Part shown: positions 54,527 to 64,000 of the stretch, in pieces | Numbering within the stretch: the first letter of the stretch is position 1 | Layout: each line of letters starts with the position of its first letter | Assembly (NCBI RefSeq): GCF_002994635.1 | Contig: NZ_PVNL01000058.1 | Coordinates: 1 to 64,000, forward strand | Length of the DNA stretch: 64,000 bases | Direction of reading: 5' to 3' | From: Enhygromyxa salina | GTDB taxonomy: Bacteria > Myxococcota_A > Polyangia > Nannocystales > Nannocystaceae | Made by a program: the position numbers and the translations under genes | The notes under the pieces: model-generated | Databases searched by the model: none | What the model was told of the DNA's origin: nothing | The model's input: only the letters and a program-made list of their open reading frames with translations

Positions 54527-55000
54527 ATGGCAGATCGCACGGGTACGGAGCCGCAGCACGGACCTCTGACGCCGCTTCCACGCCGGCGCAGGTTGATGAG
54601 CTGGCTGTCCGGCTTCGTGGGTGTCCGCGAGCTGCTGATCGGCGCCGCGGCGGTTGGCCTGGTGGTCGCGGTCTCGTGGGCCGACGAGCGGTACGAGTGC
54701 GAGCGCATCGAGCAAGACCCCGCCAAGCTCGCGACCCGCAACGCCGCGCTGGACGAGTTCGCGGTCGAGCGCTGCGAGGCGGCCGGCGGCGAGCTCGATG
54801 GCTGCGAGCACGTCGAGGTCGTGTCGCGCAATGGGTGCCTGGCCAAGCTGCGCGTGCAGGCCCGGCGCGTCGACGACTACGGCGACGAGCAGGGCACCTT
54901 CATCACGGTCGAGGGTCTCTCCTACAGCCCGCTGCTGCAGCGCTGGCGCGTGCGCGAGGTCTTGGATGACACGCAGATCCTCGGGCTGCCGGTGCCCTGA
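54527..55000 (+). CDS. Hypothetical protein, one membrane segment
   Basis: 157 aa, ATG at 54527. A basic N-terminus (PRRRRLMSW) precedes one hydrophobic segment (ELLIGAAAVGLVVAVSW), then a 105-aa soluble domain with four Cys in pairs (RCEAAGG, DGCEHV, NGCLAK) and a strand-rich end (GTFITVEGLSYSPLLQRWRV). Probably inner-membrane anchored with a periplasmic domain containing disulfides. Not recognised. Confidence 0.65.
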   Translation: MADRTGTEPQHGPLTPLPRRRRLMSWLSGFVGVRELLIGAAAVGLVVAVSWADERYECERIEQDPAKLATRNAALDEFAVERCEAAGGELDGCEHVEVVSRNGCLAKLRVQARRVDDYGDEQGTFITVEGLSYSPLLQRWRVREVLDDTQILGLPVP

Positions 55001-55027
55001 CCCAGGCGCCGCGCTCGGGCGTGAACC

Positions 55028-55510
55028 TCAGGCGTGCATGGCCGCGCCGTCGAGGGTGTGGATCGCCGCGCGCACGGCCTCGGAGATCGGCGTGCTGCGC
55101 TTGGCCGCGTAGTCGAACATCACGCCGACGACCTCGCCCTCGGCGACCACGGCCTGGTGTTGCTCGGACCACACGCTGTTGCGCAGGGTCAGGCTGCTGC
55201 GGCCGAGTTCGACGCAGCGCACGCTGGTGAGGATCGCATCGGGGAAGCCGACGGGGATCCGGTAGTCGCAGCTGACGCGGGCGAGGATCGGCCCGACGGC
55301 GCCGCCGCGCTCGCGCATCAGCGCGGCGATGCCGACCCGCTCGAACCACGCGAATCGAGCGTTCTCGAACCAGCGCAGGTACACGGTGTGGTTGACGTGG
55401 CCGAGCGCGTCGAGCTCGCCCCACGCGACGCCTTGGCGGATCGTCACGGGACCGGCCGCGCCGTCGGGGTCGGCGAAGCCTACGGGGAATGCCGGGGTCG
55501 AATTACGCAT
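55028..55510 (-). CDS. YbgC/4HBT-type acyl-CoA thioesterase
   Basis: 160 aa, ATG at 55510. A single hot-dog fold of the 4-hydroxybenzoyl-CoA thioesterase type. GELDALGHVNHTVYLRWFENAR carries the catalytic Asp and HVN turn; DYRIPVGFPDAILTSV and LTLRNSVWSE are the family strands. It hydrolyses acyl-CoA or acyl-ACP thioesters in the cytoplasm. The N-terminal 25 residues are outside the fold. Adjacent Yip1-like gene is on the same strand. Confidence 0.85.
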   Translation of the reverse strand: MRNSTPAFPVGFADPDGAAGPVTIRQGVAWGELDALGHVNHTVYLRWFENARFAWFERVGIAALMRERGGAVGPILARVSCDYRIPVGFPDAILTSVRCVELGRSSLTLRNSVWSEQHQAVVAEGEVVGVMFDYAAKRSTPISEAVRAAIHTLDGAAMHA

Positions 55511-55532
55511 CTATTCCTCACTGTTGGAAGCC

Positions 55533-56396
55533 TCACTCGATTGGAAATGGCGCGTAGCTGTCGATCGGCGGCGCGGGCATGAACGGCAGCCGATAGAACT
55601 CGAGCAGCCCGCGGCCCACGGTGACGCTGGCGAAGAACACGACCGGCAGCGCAGCGACCAGCAGCCCGCGGACCAGCGTGGTCGAGTGGGTCCGCGCCAG
55701 CGCGACCGCGAGCAGCACCACGGCGATCATCACGGCCAGCGAGATCAGCACGAACCAGACCTCGGGCTCGAGTCCCAGCCCGACGACCAACAGATCGGCG
55801 ATCCCGACCAGCAGCAGCGACGGCGCCAGCGCGAGCCCGACCGCGCGCATCGTCGCGCCGATCGATCGCCGCGCGCCCCCGGTCAGCGCCATGGCGCTGT
55901 GAGCCAAGATCCCGCCGAAGAAGTACAGCATCGGCAGCCCGAGCGGGACCAAGAGCAGCAGCCACAGCCGCAAGACATCGGCGAACTGGGCACCGAGCAG
56001 CTCCCCGATCACGCTGGGCCGCTTGAGCGGTCCCACGCCGTCGGCGGTCAGCCAGGAGATCCCCGCCCACCCGAGCGCGAACAGCCAGGTCGGCAGCCGC
56101 AAGGTCGCGAGGAACGCCAGGACCCGCGCGTGCGAGACCGGCTCTTCGACCACCCGAAAGCTCGCGCTGGGCGAGACGATCAGCTGCAGCAAGGTCTTGC
56201 CGCAGCGGAGCAGCCAGCTCTTGCCGATGTCGCTCTCGAGCGGCAGCGAGCGCGCGCGAGGGTCGAGGTGGCAAGCCCGACACAGATCCGGCGCCCGCAG
56301 CTGCGCGCGGCGATCGTCGGGGCCGCTGAAGGCCTGTCCGCAGCGGGCACAGGTCGCCGCCAGAGTCGCCGGGGCGGACCCGCCGCGAGCTTGCAT
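55533..56396 (-). CDS. Yip1-like membrane protein with N-terminal zinc ribbon
   Basis: 287 aa, ATG at 56396. A four-Cys zinc-ribbon motif (CARCGQAF and CRACHLD, residues about 16-45) leads into a membrane domain of five to six segments (LATLRLPTWLFALGWAGI, LWLLLLVPLGLPMLYFFGGI, PSLLLVGIADLLVVGL, VWFVLISLAVMIAVVLLAVA, LLVAALPVVFFASV). Layout matches bacterial Yip1/DUF1282-type proteins fused to a zinc ribbon. Function unknown. It lies 22 bases upstream of the thioesterase gene on the same strand. Confidence 0.7.
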   Translation of the reverse strand: MQARGGSAPATLAATCARCGQAFSGPDDRRAQLRAPDLCRACHLDPRARSLPLESDIGKSWLLRCGKTLLQLIVSPSASFRVVEEPVSHARVLAFLATLRLPTWLFALGWAGISWLTADGVGPLKRPSVIGELLGAQFADVLRLWLLLLVPLGLPMLYFFGGILAHSAMALTGGARRSIGATMRAVGLALAPSLLLVGIADLLVVGLGLEPEVWFVLISLAVMIAVVLLAVALARTHSTTLVRGLLVAALPVVFFASVTVGRGLLEFYRLPFMPAPPIDSYAPFPIE

Positions 56397-56507
56397 GGAC
56401 GCGGTGGCAGCCAAAGTTCGGGGAGTGTAGCCGCTCGCTCGCCACTCGTACACGCGGCCTGCAAACGTGATCCAGTGCATCGCCGAGGCGCGAGGGGCTG
56501 CCTGGGA

Positions 56508-56537
56508 TTGCATCCCGGGCTTCGGGCTGTCTATGGT
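56508..56537 (+). promoter_or_regulatory. Putative promoter TTGCAT-18-TATGGT
   Basis: TTGCAT (56508-56513) and TATGGT (56532-56537) lie with the -10 ending 6 bases before the GTG at 56544. It would drive the methyltransferase and the cyclase after it. Confidence 0.4.
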
Positions 56538-56543
56538 CGCCCC

Positions 56544-57341
56544 GTGAGCTCCGCGTCTCGCCGCGCCCGCGCCACCCTCGCCCGCTCGGGCCTCGCGTTC
56601 ATGTTGTTGGGCGTGTCGGTCGCGATCGGTGTCAGCGGGTGCAACCGGGACGTCGAGACCGACAAGCCGGGCGACCATCACTACGATGACAAGCTGGCCG
56701 CGCTCGCCAGCTTCGAGGAGCCCGAGCGAGACGCGTGGGCCATGCCGGCGCAGGTCGTCGACGCGCTGGGGATCAGCCCGCGCATGGACATCGCGGACAT
56801 CGGGGCAGGCTCGGGCTACTTCACCCGGCGCCTGGCCACGGCGGCGCCCGACGGCACCACCTACGCGGTCGACGTCGACGCCGACTTCAAGGGCTACATC
56901 GAGGCGCACCGCGAGCAGTGGAGCACGCCCAACATCGTCACTCGGCTCGCGGTCTACGAGCACCCGCTGCTGCCGCGCGACAGCGTCGACCTGGTGTTCA
57001 TCTCCAACACCTACTCGTTCTTGCAAGATCGTGAGGCCTACTTCACGGCGGTCTACAAGGCGCTGCGCAGCGGCGGCCGGCTGGCGGTCATCGACTGGCG
57101 CGACGACGCCGAGTGCCCGCGCCACGTGGGCTGCCCGAAGCCGAGCCAGCGGGTCGCCAATGCAATCGCCAGCGCCGAGCTCGAGAGCGTGGGGTTCGAG
57201 GTGCTCGAGCGCCACGACTTCCTGGCCTACCAGTACTTCATGATCCTCGGCCGCGCGGTCGACCACGTGAAGACCCCGCCCGAGCCAACCCCACCCGACG
57301 CCGACGATGCCGAGGACGCTGGCGGCTCCGACGATCTCTAG
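56544..57341 (+). CDS. Lipoprotein class I SAM methyltransferase
   Basis: 265 aa, GTG start. The signal peptide ends in the lipobox GVSGC (Cys33). A Rossmann-like methyltransferase follows: DIADIGAGSGYFTRRLA (motif I, GxGxG-like at about 87-91), YAVDVDADFKGYI (motif II acid), DLVFISNTYSFLQ (motif IV), LRSGGRLAVIDWR (post I). The C-terminus is an acidic Pro-rich tail. SAM is cytoplasmic, so a lipid-anchored exported methyltransferase is puzzling, though such lipoproteins are known in databases. It ends 4 bases before the oxidosqualene cyclase start and shares its transcript, which hints at a triterpenoid or lipid substrate; this is inference. Confidence 0.75.
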   Translation: MSSASRRARATLARSGLAFMLLGVSVAIGVSGCNRDVETDKPGDHHYDDKLAALASFEEPERDAWAMPAQVVDALGISPRMDIADIGAGSGYFTRRLATAAPDGTTYAVDVDADFKGYIEAHREQWSTPNIVTRLAVYEHPLLPRDSVDLVFISNTYSFLQDREAYFTAVYKALRSGGRLAVIDWRDDAECPRHVGCPKPSQRVANAIASAELESVGFEVLERHDFLAYQYFMILGRAVDHVKTPPEPTPPDADDAEDAGGSDDL

Positions 57342-57345
57342 CTTC

Positions 57346-59490
57346 ATGAAGAACCTCGTGACGAACTCGGTGACGAACTCGGGCCCCGACCTCGATCCCC
57401 TCACGACCCCGCTCGAGCGCGAGCAGGTGTTGGCGGCCTACCAGCGCGCGTGCGTGGCCCTCGAAGCTGCGCAGGCAGACAATGGCGCGTGGGCTGGCGA
57501 GGTCGTGTGGAACCCGATGCTGATCTGCCAGTACGTGATCTGCTGTCACATCGTCGGCCGCGAGATCCCCGAGCCCCGCCGACGCCGGATCCGTCGCAGC
57601 CTCGAGCTGCAGCGCAAGCGCGACGGCGGCTGGGGCATGCACCCCGATCTCCCGCCGTCGCCGGCCGGGCCCGATCACCACCCCGATCAACCCGAACACC
57701 CCGATCATGACGGCGCAGAGTCGGGCCTCGCGGGCGCCCACGACTCGTGGATGTTCCACACCGTGCTCGCCTACGTGGCGCTGCGCTTGCTCGGGGCCGC
57801 CAACGACGATCCGCTGGTGCTCGACGCCCGCGCGTGGATCCACGCCCACGGCGGACCCTACGGCACCCCGACGTGGGGCCGCGCGTGGCTGGCGTTGCTC
57901 GGTTTGTACCCGTGGTCCGAGCTGCAGCCGCTGCTGCCCGAGCTGTGGCTGCTGCCCGACGACTCGCCCATGCACCCGCGCCGGCTGTACTGCCACATGC
58001 GGCTGATCTATCTGGGCTTGTCGTATCTGTACGGCGCGCGCGCTCGTGCCGACGCGTCGCCGCTGATCGAGTCGATCCGCAGCGAGCTGTATCCCGAGGG
58101 GTTCGAGCTCTCGCGGTTTCGGGCGACCCGCGGCCAGATCGTCAGCACCGATCTCTACGAGCCGATCGGCCGCAGCCTCGAGTGGCTGTTCGCGGGCGCG
58201 CGCGCGCTGTCGCGGGCGATCCCAGCCGTGGTCCGGCGGCGGGCGCTGGCCCGGGCGTGGGCCCACATCGAGTTCGAATTCTCGAGCACCGACTGGGTCT
58301 GTCTCAGCCCCGTCAACGGCATGCTGTTCTGCCTGGCGATGTGGTCCCGCGATCGTCGTGACCCCCGCCTGGCCCAGGCCCTCGACGGCCTCGAGTACTG
58401 GATGTGGGAGGACGAGCACGAGGGCCTGCGCATCTGCGGGGCGCGCTCGGACATCTGGGACACCAGCTTCGCGCTGCAGGCCCTGTGCGAGGGCCCGCCG
58501 CTCGACGAGGCCGCGCGCGCCGTGAGCCGTGCGAGCGCCTGGCTGCCGCACGCGCAGCTGCGTGACGACATCCCCGGCGGCCGCGAGCACTACCGCGAGT
58601 CGGCCCGCGGCGGGTGGGGCTTCGCCAACGAGCACCACCCCTGGCCGGTCAGCGACTGCACCGCCGAGGCGCTCGAGGGTCTACTCCACGCCGAGCACCG
58701 CGGCTGGGATCACGCAGACGCGCGCCTCGACCTCGGTCGCAAGCTCGCCGCCGTGGCGTTCGTGTTGCGGCGCCAGAACGACGACGGCGGGTTCGGCTCG
58801 TACGAGCCACGCCGGGGCTCGATGGTGCTGGCCCGCTTCAACCCCGCCGAGATGTACGGCAACTGCATGCTCGAGTACTCGTACACCGAGTGCACGGCCA
58901 GCTGCGTGCGGGGGCTCGCCGTCGCCCGCGAGGCGCTCGGCGACGACATGCCCAGCGAGCTGCGAGCGCGGGTCCAGGCCGCCGTCGACGCTGGCGTGGG
59001 CTTCCTGCTCGGGGCCCAGCACAAAAATGGCGCGTGGCCGGGGTTTTGGGGCGTCAACTACACCTACGGGACCTTCTTCAGCGTCGCCGGGCTGCTCGCG
59101 GCCGGGCTCGACGGCGAGCACGTCGCGGTCCGTCGGGCGGTCCGCTACCTGATCGGTCAACAGCGGGCCGACGGCGGCTGGGGCGAGCGCTACGAGGGCG
59201 TGCTCGAGTCACGCGAGCGCCCGCTCGACGCCGACCAACCCAGCCGCGTCGTCCAGACCGCGTGGGCGGTGCTGACCCTGCAGCAGGCGGCCCCCGAGCG
59301 CGGGCGCGAGGCGATCGAGCGAGGCCTGCGGTTCTTGCTCGACCGCCAGCTGCCAGATGGCACGTGGCCGCACGATGCCTCGGTCGGCGTGTTCTTCAAC
59401 ACCGCCGTGCTCGACTACCGACTCTACAAGCTCGTGTTTCCGACATGGGCGATCGCGCGCCAGCTTGGCCGTGGCGCTGCGGGGGCCTAG
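57346..59490 (+). CDS. Oxidosqualene cyclase (lanosterol/cycloartenol/parkeol-type)
   Basis: 714 aa. ATG 57346 is 4 bases after the methyltransferase stop; ATG 57307 would overlap it. It has DCTAE (Asp437), the protonating motif of oxidosqualene cyclases, not DxDD of squalene-hopene cyclases; its activating Cys438 and Cys516 are both present. Several QW-like repeats are visible (NDDGGFG, NGAWPGFWGVNYTYGT, RADGGWGE, LPDGTWPH), as is the RLYCHMRLIYLGLSYLYG segment. It cyclises 2,3-oxidosqualene to a sterol precursor at the membrane. The positions aligning with plant cycloartenol synthase His477 and Ile481 are His431 and Val435, a mixed signature, so product is uncertain. Confidence 0.9.
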   Translation: MKNLVTNSVTNSGPDLDPLTTPLEREQVLAAYQRACVALEAAQADNGAWAGEVVWNPMLICQYVICCHIVGREIPEPRRRRIRRSLELQRKRDGGWGMHPDLPPSPAGPDHHPDQPEHPDHDGAESGLAGAHDSWMFHTVLAYVALRLLGAANDDPLVLDARAWIHAHGGPYGTPTWGRAWLALLGLYPWSELQPLLPELWLLPDDSPMHPRRLYCHMRLIYLGLSYLYGARARADASPLIESIRSELYPEGFELSRFRATRGQIVSTDLYEPIGRSLEWLFAGARALSRAIPAVVRRRALARAWAHIEFEFSSTDWVCLSPVNGMLFCLAMWSRDRRDPRLAQALDGLEYWMWEDEHEGLRICGARSDIWDTSFALQALCEGPPLDEAARAVSRASAWLPHAQLRDDIPGGREHYRESARGGWGFANEHHPWPVSDCTAEALEGLLHAEHRGWDHADARLDLGRKLAAVAFVLRRQNDDGGFGSYEPRRGSMVLARFNPAEMYGNCMLEYSYTECTASCVRGLAVAREALGDDMPSELRARVQAAVDAGVGFLLGAQHKNGAWPGFWGVNYTYGTFFSVAGLLAAGLDGEHVAVRRAVRYLIGQQRADGGWGERYEGVLESRERPLDADQPSRVVQTAWAVLTLQQAAPERGREAIERGLRFLLDRQLPDGTWPHDASVGVFFNTAVLDYRLYKLVFPTWAIARQLGRGAAGA

Positions 59491-59660
59491 TGCCCCAGTG
59501 CGCCGTCGAGCCCCGGGCGGTTGTTCCCACATGGGGAGCGACTTGGGTCGAGGTCGCTGTCCTTTCGATCAAGACATCGAGTTTTCCGACACTAGTGCAC
59601 AAAAGGCACTCGTGGGCGATTGGCTCTGAGCGCGGCACGGAAGTTGCTGACCGCTGATTC

Positions 59661-60071
59661 ATGATTGTTGGCAGCCAGGCGACTCCACTTCGAGCTCAGC
59701 CCGCCGAGCGTCCAGGACTCATCTGGGATCAGGTGGACGGGATCAACCTCGCCAAGCTCGCCAGCATGCCACCGCAGCGAGAGTGGCGAGAATTCCTCGA
59801 CCACCTGCGACCGTCTGTCCGCCCGCTGGTCCTGTGGATCCGCGGGCGGATCTGGATTGGGTCTGCGGGCCGCACGGAGCTCGCCGCGGCGATCGGAACG
59901 AGCCGGGTCGCGCTGCTCGTCGGTGACGACATCGGCCGTGGGCTCGCCACCGCGCTTCGTTGGCTCGGCGCCGACGTCGACGCCTACACGATCTCGGATC
60001 TCGACCGGCTCGAGGCCAAGCTCGACCTCGACGCCGGTATGCTCGGCGGCATGCTGCAGCGGGTGTTCTGA
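59661..60071 (+). CDS. Small SpoIIAA-like protein
   Basis: 136 aa, ATG at 59661. No signal peptide. EWREFLDHLRPS, SRVALLVGDDIGRGLATALRWLG and DAYTISDLDRLEAKLDLD follow the pattern of SpoIIAA-like (STAS-fold) proteins, where a VGDD turn precedes a helix and the chain ends with a D-x-A/E helix. This is a pattern-level match only. It is 170 bases after the cyclase on the same strand. A short second frame (59665) is less plausible. Confidence 0.5.
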   Translation: MIVGSQATPLRAQPAERPGLIWDQVDGINLAKLASMPPQREWREFLDHLRPSVRPLVLWIRGRIWIGSAGRTELAAAIGTSRVALLVGDDIGRGLATALRWLGADVDAYTISDLDRLEAKLDLDAGMLGGMLQRVF

Positions 60072-60107
60072 GCGGGTCACACAGCTCACCCGGCGCGCTC
60101 GCCTCGG

Positions 60108-61226
<1,119 letters not shown>

Positions 61227-61290
61227 ATCCGCAGTAGGCCAGTGACCCCGACCGATCGCAAGCGGCCACTTCCGGAGCCAATCCCAAAAC

Positions 61291-62451
61291 TCAGTCCCCG
61301 GGGTCAACCAACGGATCGAGATCATCGGCGTCATCCGCCGCAACTGGAGGTTGGGCCACCACCGCCGATCGGATCCCAGGCGCGGGCTTTCCACCCTGGC
61401 CGTCGGGCTCGAGCCGATGCTCCATCTCCGCGCCCGAGCCGAGCAACACCGCGATCCACTTCAGATCGTCGCTGTTCTCCAGCAAGATCTTCACGACCAT
61501 GGTCAGCGGGACCGACAGGAACATCCCGAGCGGCCCCCAGATCCAGCCCCAGAACACCAACGACAGGAACACGACCAGGCTCGACAACCCCAGCCGCTTG
61601 CCCATGACCTTGGGCTCGACCACGTTGCCCATGATCGTGTTGATCGCCAGGTACCCGATCAGCAGCACCGCCGATCGCTCCCAGCCGACGTTGACCACCC
61701 CCAGCAACACGGGCGGCAGCGCGGCGATGATCGACCCCAAGGTGGGGATGTAGTTGAGGAAGAACGCGATCACCCCCCACAGCACCGGGTAGTCGACGCC
61801 GACCGCCCAACACAGCAGCCCGGCCAACAAGCCAGTGACCACGCTGATCTTGGTCTTGATCGACAGGTACTCGTGGATATCGCGGATCACGCCGCCGAAC
61901 CGCGCGAGGTCGGCGTCAGGGTCGCCCAGCGCGGCCTGCAGCTTGCGGGGTAGACCGGCGGCCTCGGCCAAGATGAAGGCGGTCGTCAGCAGCACGAACG
62001 CGGTGTCGGACAGCAGCGACCCGATGCTGGCGACCATCGCGGCGGCCCAGTCGGCGGCCTGGCTCGCGTCGATCTGCGCGAGCAAGGTGTCGGTCGAGAC
62101 GTCGATCCCGTGACCGCTGAACCACGCGATCCAGCCCGCGGTCATCGACGAGAGCCGGGCCTCGTAGTCCGGGACGTTCTCCGAGAAGCTCGCGACCGAG
62201 TTGCCGATCAGGAACGAGATCCCAATGAAGCTGCCGATCACGCCGACAAACACGATCGTGACCGCGAGCCAGTCGGGGACCTTCTTGCTCTGCAGCCAGT
62301 TGACCGGCGGGATCGCCAGGACCGCGAGGAACGCCGAGAACAGGACCGGCACCAAGATCGGACCGGCCGCCCGCAACCCGGCGATCACGACGCAAATTGA
62401 CGCGCCGGTGATCAGCACCCGCAGCCCGATCGCCCGCTTCTCGACGGCCAT
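61291..62451 (-). CDS. AI-2E/PerM family membrane transporter
   Basis: 386 aa, ATG at 62451. Eight hydrophobic segments arranged as in the AI-2E exporter (PerM/TqsA/YdiK) family. Family segments: LVPVLFSAFLAVLAIPPVNWLQ at the start, IRDIHEYLSIKTKISVVTGL, YPVLWGVIAFFLNYIPTLGS (the conserved NYIP/G motif), NTIMGNVVEPKVMGKRLGLS, and WGWIWGPLGMFLSVPL. Members export autoinducer-2 or other small molecules, or act as Na+/H+ antiporters. Substrate unknown. The cytoplasmic C-terminus is acidic and disordered. It lies upstream of the GD lipoprotein gene on the same strand. Confidence 0.9.
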   Translation of the reverse strand: MAVEKRAIGLRVLITGASICVVIAGLRAAGPILVPVLFSAFLAVLAIPPVNWLQSKKVPDWLAVTIVFVGVIGSFIGISFLIGNSVASFSENVPDYEARLSSMTAGWIAWFSGHGIDVSTDTLLAQIDASQAADWAAAMVASIGSLLSDTAFVLLTTAFILAEAAGLPRKLQAALGDPDADLARFGGVIRDIHEYLSIKTKISVVTGLLAGLLCWAVGVDYPVLWGVIAFFLNYIPTLGSIIAALPPVLLGVVNVGWERSAVLLIGYLAINTIMGNVVEPKVMGKRLGLSSLVVFLSLVFWGWIWGPLGMFLSVPLTMVVKILLENSDDLKWIAVLLGSGAEMEHRLEPDGQGGKPAPGIRSAVVAQPPVAADDADDLDPLVDPGD

Positions 62452-62503
62452 GTCGCAGATGGTACACGAGCCCCGGGCGTGCGCGACGCGTTTGCTGGAA
62501 AGT

Positions 62504-64000
62504 CTATCGACGTCGCAGCGGGCCGTCGAGATCGCCCAGGTCGACGAACGCCCGGTCCTTCATGACCACGAACGGTCGCTCGTCGAACATCAGCCGACCA
62601 TGACCATCGTGCTCGACGATCTGCACCTTGCCCATTCCATACCCGTTGGGCCCCCGCGCGTAGTAGTGAACCTGCAGGTTGTAGGGGTAGCCGGTCGGCT
62701 CGCCGATCACGGTGAAGACCTCGGGCCCGTAGCCGTTGGTCACGTCGTAGTACAGGGCCCCGCCGCTCCGCAGGCCGCGGCTCTCGTAGTAGGCGTGGCT
62801 CCCGAACACGTCGCGGACGTGGAGGTCGACGTCGTTGGCCCCCGTCTCCCAGGTCAGCACGAAGCGCAGCGACGCGGTCCGCTCGAGCTCGGCCCCGAGC
62901 TGCGCGAGGCGGTCGAGGATCTCGGCCTCGCGCGCCGGCTCGGCGGCGATCCAGGCCGCAGCGATCAGCCCGAGGTCCTCGCGCAGGACCTTCTCGACGC
63001 CGACGAACGCGCCCGAGAACGCCGCGCTCCAGTCCCGGCGCAGGCCCGCGTCGAGCACGTCGAAGGCCCGCTCTTCGCGACCGGCGCGCAGCAGCGCGAA
63101 AGCCAGCAACCTGTGGCTCGATGGATGATCGGGTCGCTGCTGCCTGGCGCGCCGGTAGCTGTCGACCGCGAGCCGCGAGCCGACGCTGCCGAGCCCCTCG
63201 AGCCGCGAGCCCGCGAACCGGCGCATGTCGGCGCGATCCGGATACATGTCGATGATCGACCCGTAGGCCCGGGCGGCGGCCTCGAGCTCGGCGTTGGCCT
63301 CGAGCGCCTCGCCGAGCGCGACCACGGCCAGGACCTCGGTCGGCTCGGCCTCGCGCCAGCGCCACGCGACCTGCTTGGCCTCGGCCACGTCCCCCCAATT
63401 GAGCAGGTTCATGATCGTCAGCAGGTTGCCCTGGTAGGCGTCCTGCGGGACCCGGATCGGCGGCAGCGAGCGCGCGCGGGTCCGGCGGCGTCCCTCGAGC
63501 GGCTTGGCCAGGCGCATGCGCGCGAGCTCGGCGGCTGGCGAGTCGGGCGGCGGCTCGAGCTCGGGCAACAGCGGCGGGAGCGGAGCCTCGACCAGCGCAC
63601 CAGCGGCCATCACGGCGTCGGCGTCGGCGGAGCTCAGCCCGCTCGGCCCGTTCTGCACGTCGTCCTGGGCCAGCAGCAGCAGCTGATCGACGCCAAGGGT
63701 CTCGCTCGGGAACTCGGGCAAGCGCGTGCGCGCGAGCGGGACGTCGTCCTCGGCGAGCGCGTTGGGAAGCCCGCGGGATCGGGCTTGCACGCCCTCGGGC
63801 CCGGCAAACAGCAGATCGGGCAGGCTCGCCGGATCGATGCCGGCCCGCTCATAGTCGTCGCGGTCGGCCAGCATCGACAGGCGCGTGTAGTCACCGAGCA
63901 CCCGGTTGAGCTTGGCGCTCTGGACGATCCGCCGCCACAGCTGCTTGCGGGCGACCAGCGGCTGGCCCTCGGCCTTGTCCTCGAGCGTGGACACCAAGAA
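62504..64000 (-). CDS. TPR protein with C-terminal DUF2135/YfaP-like domain (truncated at window end)
   Basis: At least 498 aa; the start lies beyond the window. Residues about 190-330 (of the visible part) contain TPR-like helix pairs (LNWGDVAEAKQVAWRWREAE, GEALEANAELEAAARAYGSI, HRLLAFALLRAGREERAFDV). The C-terminal 120 residues are a DUF2135 beta domain: FVLTWETGANDVDLHVRD, HAYYESRGLRSGGALYYDVT, PEVFTVIGEPTGYPYNLQV. DUF2135 proteins are often exported together with vWA/VIT-domain proteins. The preceding linker is Pro/Glu rich. Role not known. Confidence 0.75.
   Translation of the reverse strand, partial: FLVSTLEDKAEGQPLVARKQLWRRIVQSAKLNRVLGDYTRLSMLADRDDYERAGIDPASLPDLLFAGPEGVQARSRGLPNALAEDDVPLARTRLPEFPSETLGVDQLLLLAQDDVQNGPSGLSSADADAVMAAGALVEAPLPPLLPELEPPPDSPAAELARMRLAKPLEGRRRTRARSLPPIRVPQDAYQGNLLTIMNLLNWGDVAEAKQVAWRWREAEPTEVLAVVALGEALEANAELEAAARAYGSIIDMYPDRADMRRFAGSRLEGLGSVGSRLAVDSYRRARQQRPDHPSSHRLLAFALLRAGREERAFDVLDAGLRRDWSAAFSGAFVGVEKVLREDLGLIAAAWIAAEPAREAEILDRLAQLGAELERTASLRFVLTWETGANDVDLHVRDVFGSHAYYESRGLRSGGALYYDVTNGYGPEVFTVIGEPTGYPYNLQVHYYARGPNGYGMGKVQIVEHDGHGRLMFDERPFVVMKDRAFVDLGDLDGPLRRR

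Noticed and set aside
57346..59490. Squalene-hopene cyclase
   Set aside because: The catalytic motif is DCTAE with both activating Cys residues, as in oxidosqualene cyclases; the DxDD motif of hopene cyclases is absent.

Overview
This is a high-GC, gene-dense stretch with the signature of a sterol-making myxobacterium of the Nannocystaceae (Nannocystis, Enhygromyxa or Plesiocystis type). Support comes from five lipoproteins, four of which carry long Gly-Asp linkers; a six-repeat DUF4215 Cys-rich protein; frequent GTG starts; and an oxidosqualene cyclase of the sterol type. The taxonomic call is inference. No rRNA, tRNA, CRISPR array, integrase or insertion sequence is visible.

Layout. 1-245: a perfect 33-bp inverted repeat at the window edge. 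246-4375: a J-domain protein with an altered HPD motif, then a tightly packed phospholipid-precursor operon (PlsB-like acyltransferase, GpsA, App1-like HAD phosphatase). 4424-10882: GD-linker lipoprotein, Fpg-family glycosylase, NTF2-like lipoprotein, PilZ protein, FliA-type sigma factor, a lipoprotein resembling the distal domain of type III secretion SctJ, coniferyl-aldehyde-type dehydrogenase, small secreted protein. 10875-18878: membrane glycosyltransferase, PspA, DNA polymerase III delta', HEAT-repeat protein, LysM protein and CpoB-like TPR lipoprotein. 19050-24618: a membrane protein divergent from a two-gene NIS-siderophore-synthetase/family-5 solute-binding locus, then an Rpn-type nuclease.

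24903-37587 is the most unusual part: a same-strand run of four large genes. They encode a membrane-anchored vWA protein, a 1085-aa tubulin/FtsZ-like (Tubulin_2) protein, a second tubulin-like protein that has lost the GTP-binding glycine loop and gained two membrane segments, and a 1344-aa protein with five predicted membrane segments fused to a complete but motif-degenerate MrfA/DUF1998-type helicase. I read this as an undescribed elaboration of the known vWA-tubulin-like membrane-remodelling association.

37588-49021: tandem repeats, LRR lipoprotein, GAF-PAS-PAS histidine kinase, DprA, glycerophosphodiesterase, M19 dipeptidase, YihY/BrkB membrane protein and two vWA lipoproteins. 49199-57341: DUF4215 lipoprotein, TldD/PmbA pair with a Tat-exported TldD, thioredoxin-like lipoprotein, thioesterase, Yip1-like protein and a lipoprotein methyltransferase. 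57346-64000: the oxidosqualene cyclase, a small SpoIIAA-like protein, another GD lipoprotein, an AI-2E family transporter and a truncated TPR/DUF2135 protein.

Two genome-scale patterns stand out. A hairpin repeat family sits directly after stop codons at six loci, and its stem sequence changes on both sides so that pairing is kept. Several genes have a TAnnnT hexamer only 5-11 bases before the start codon, suggesting very short mRNA leaders.
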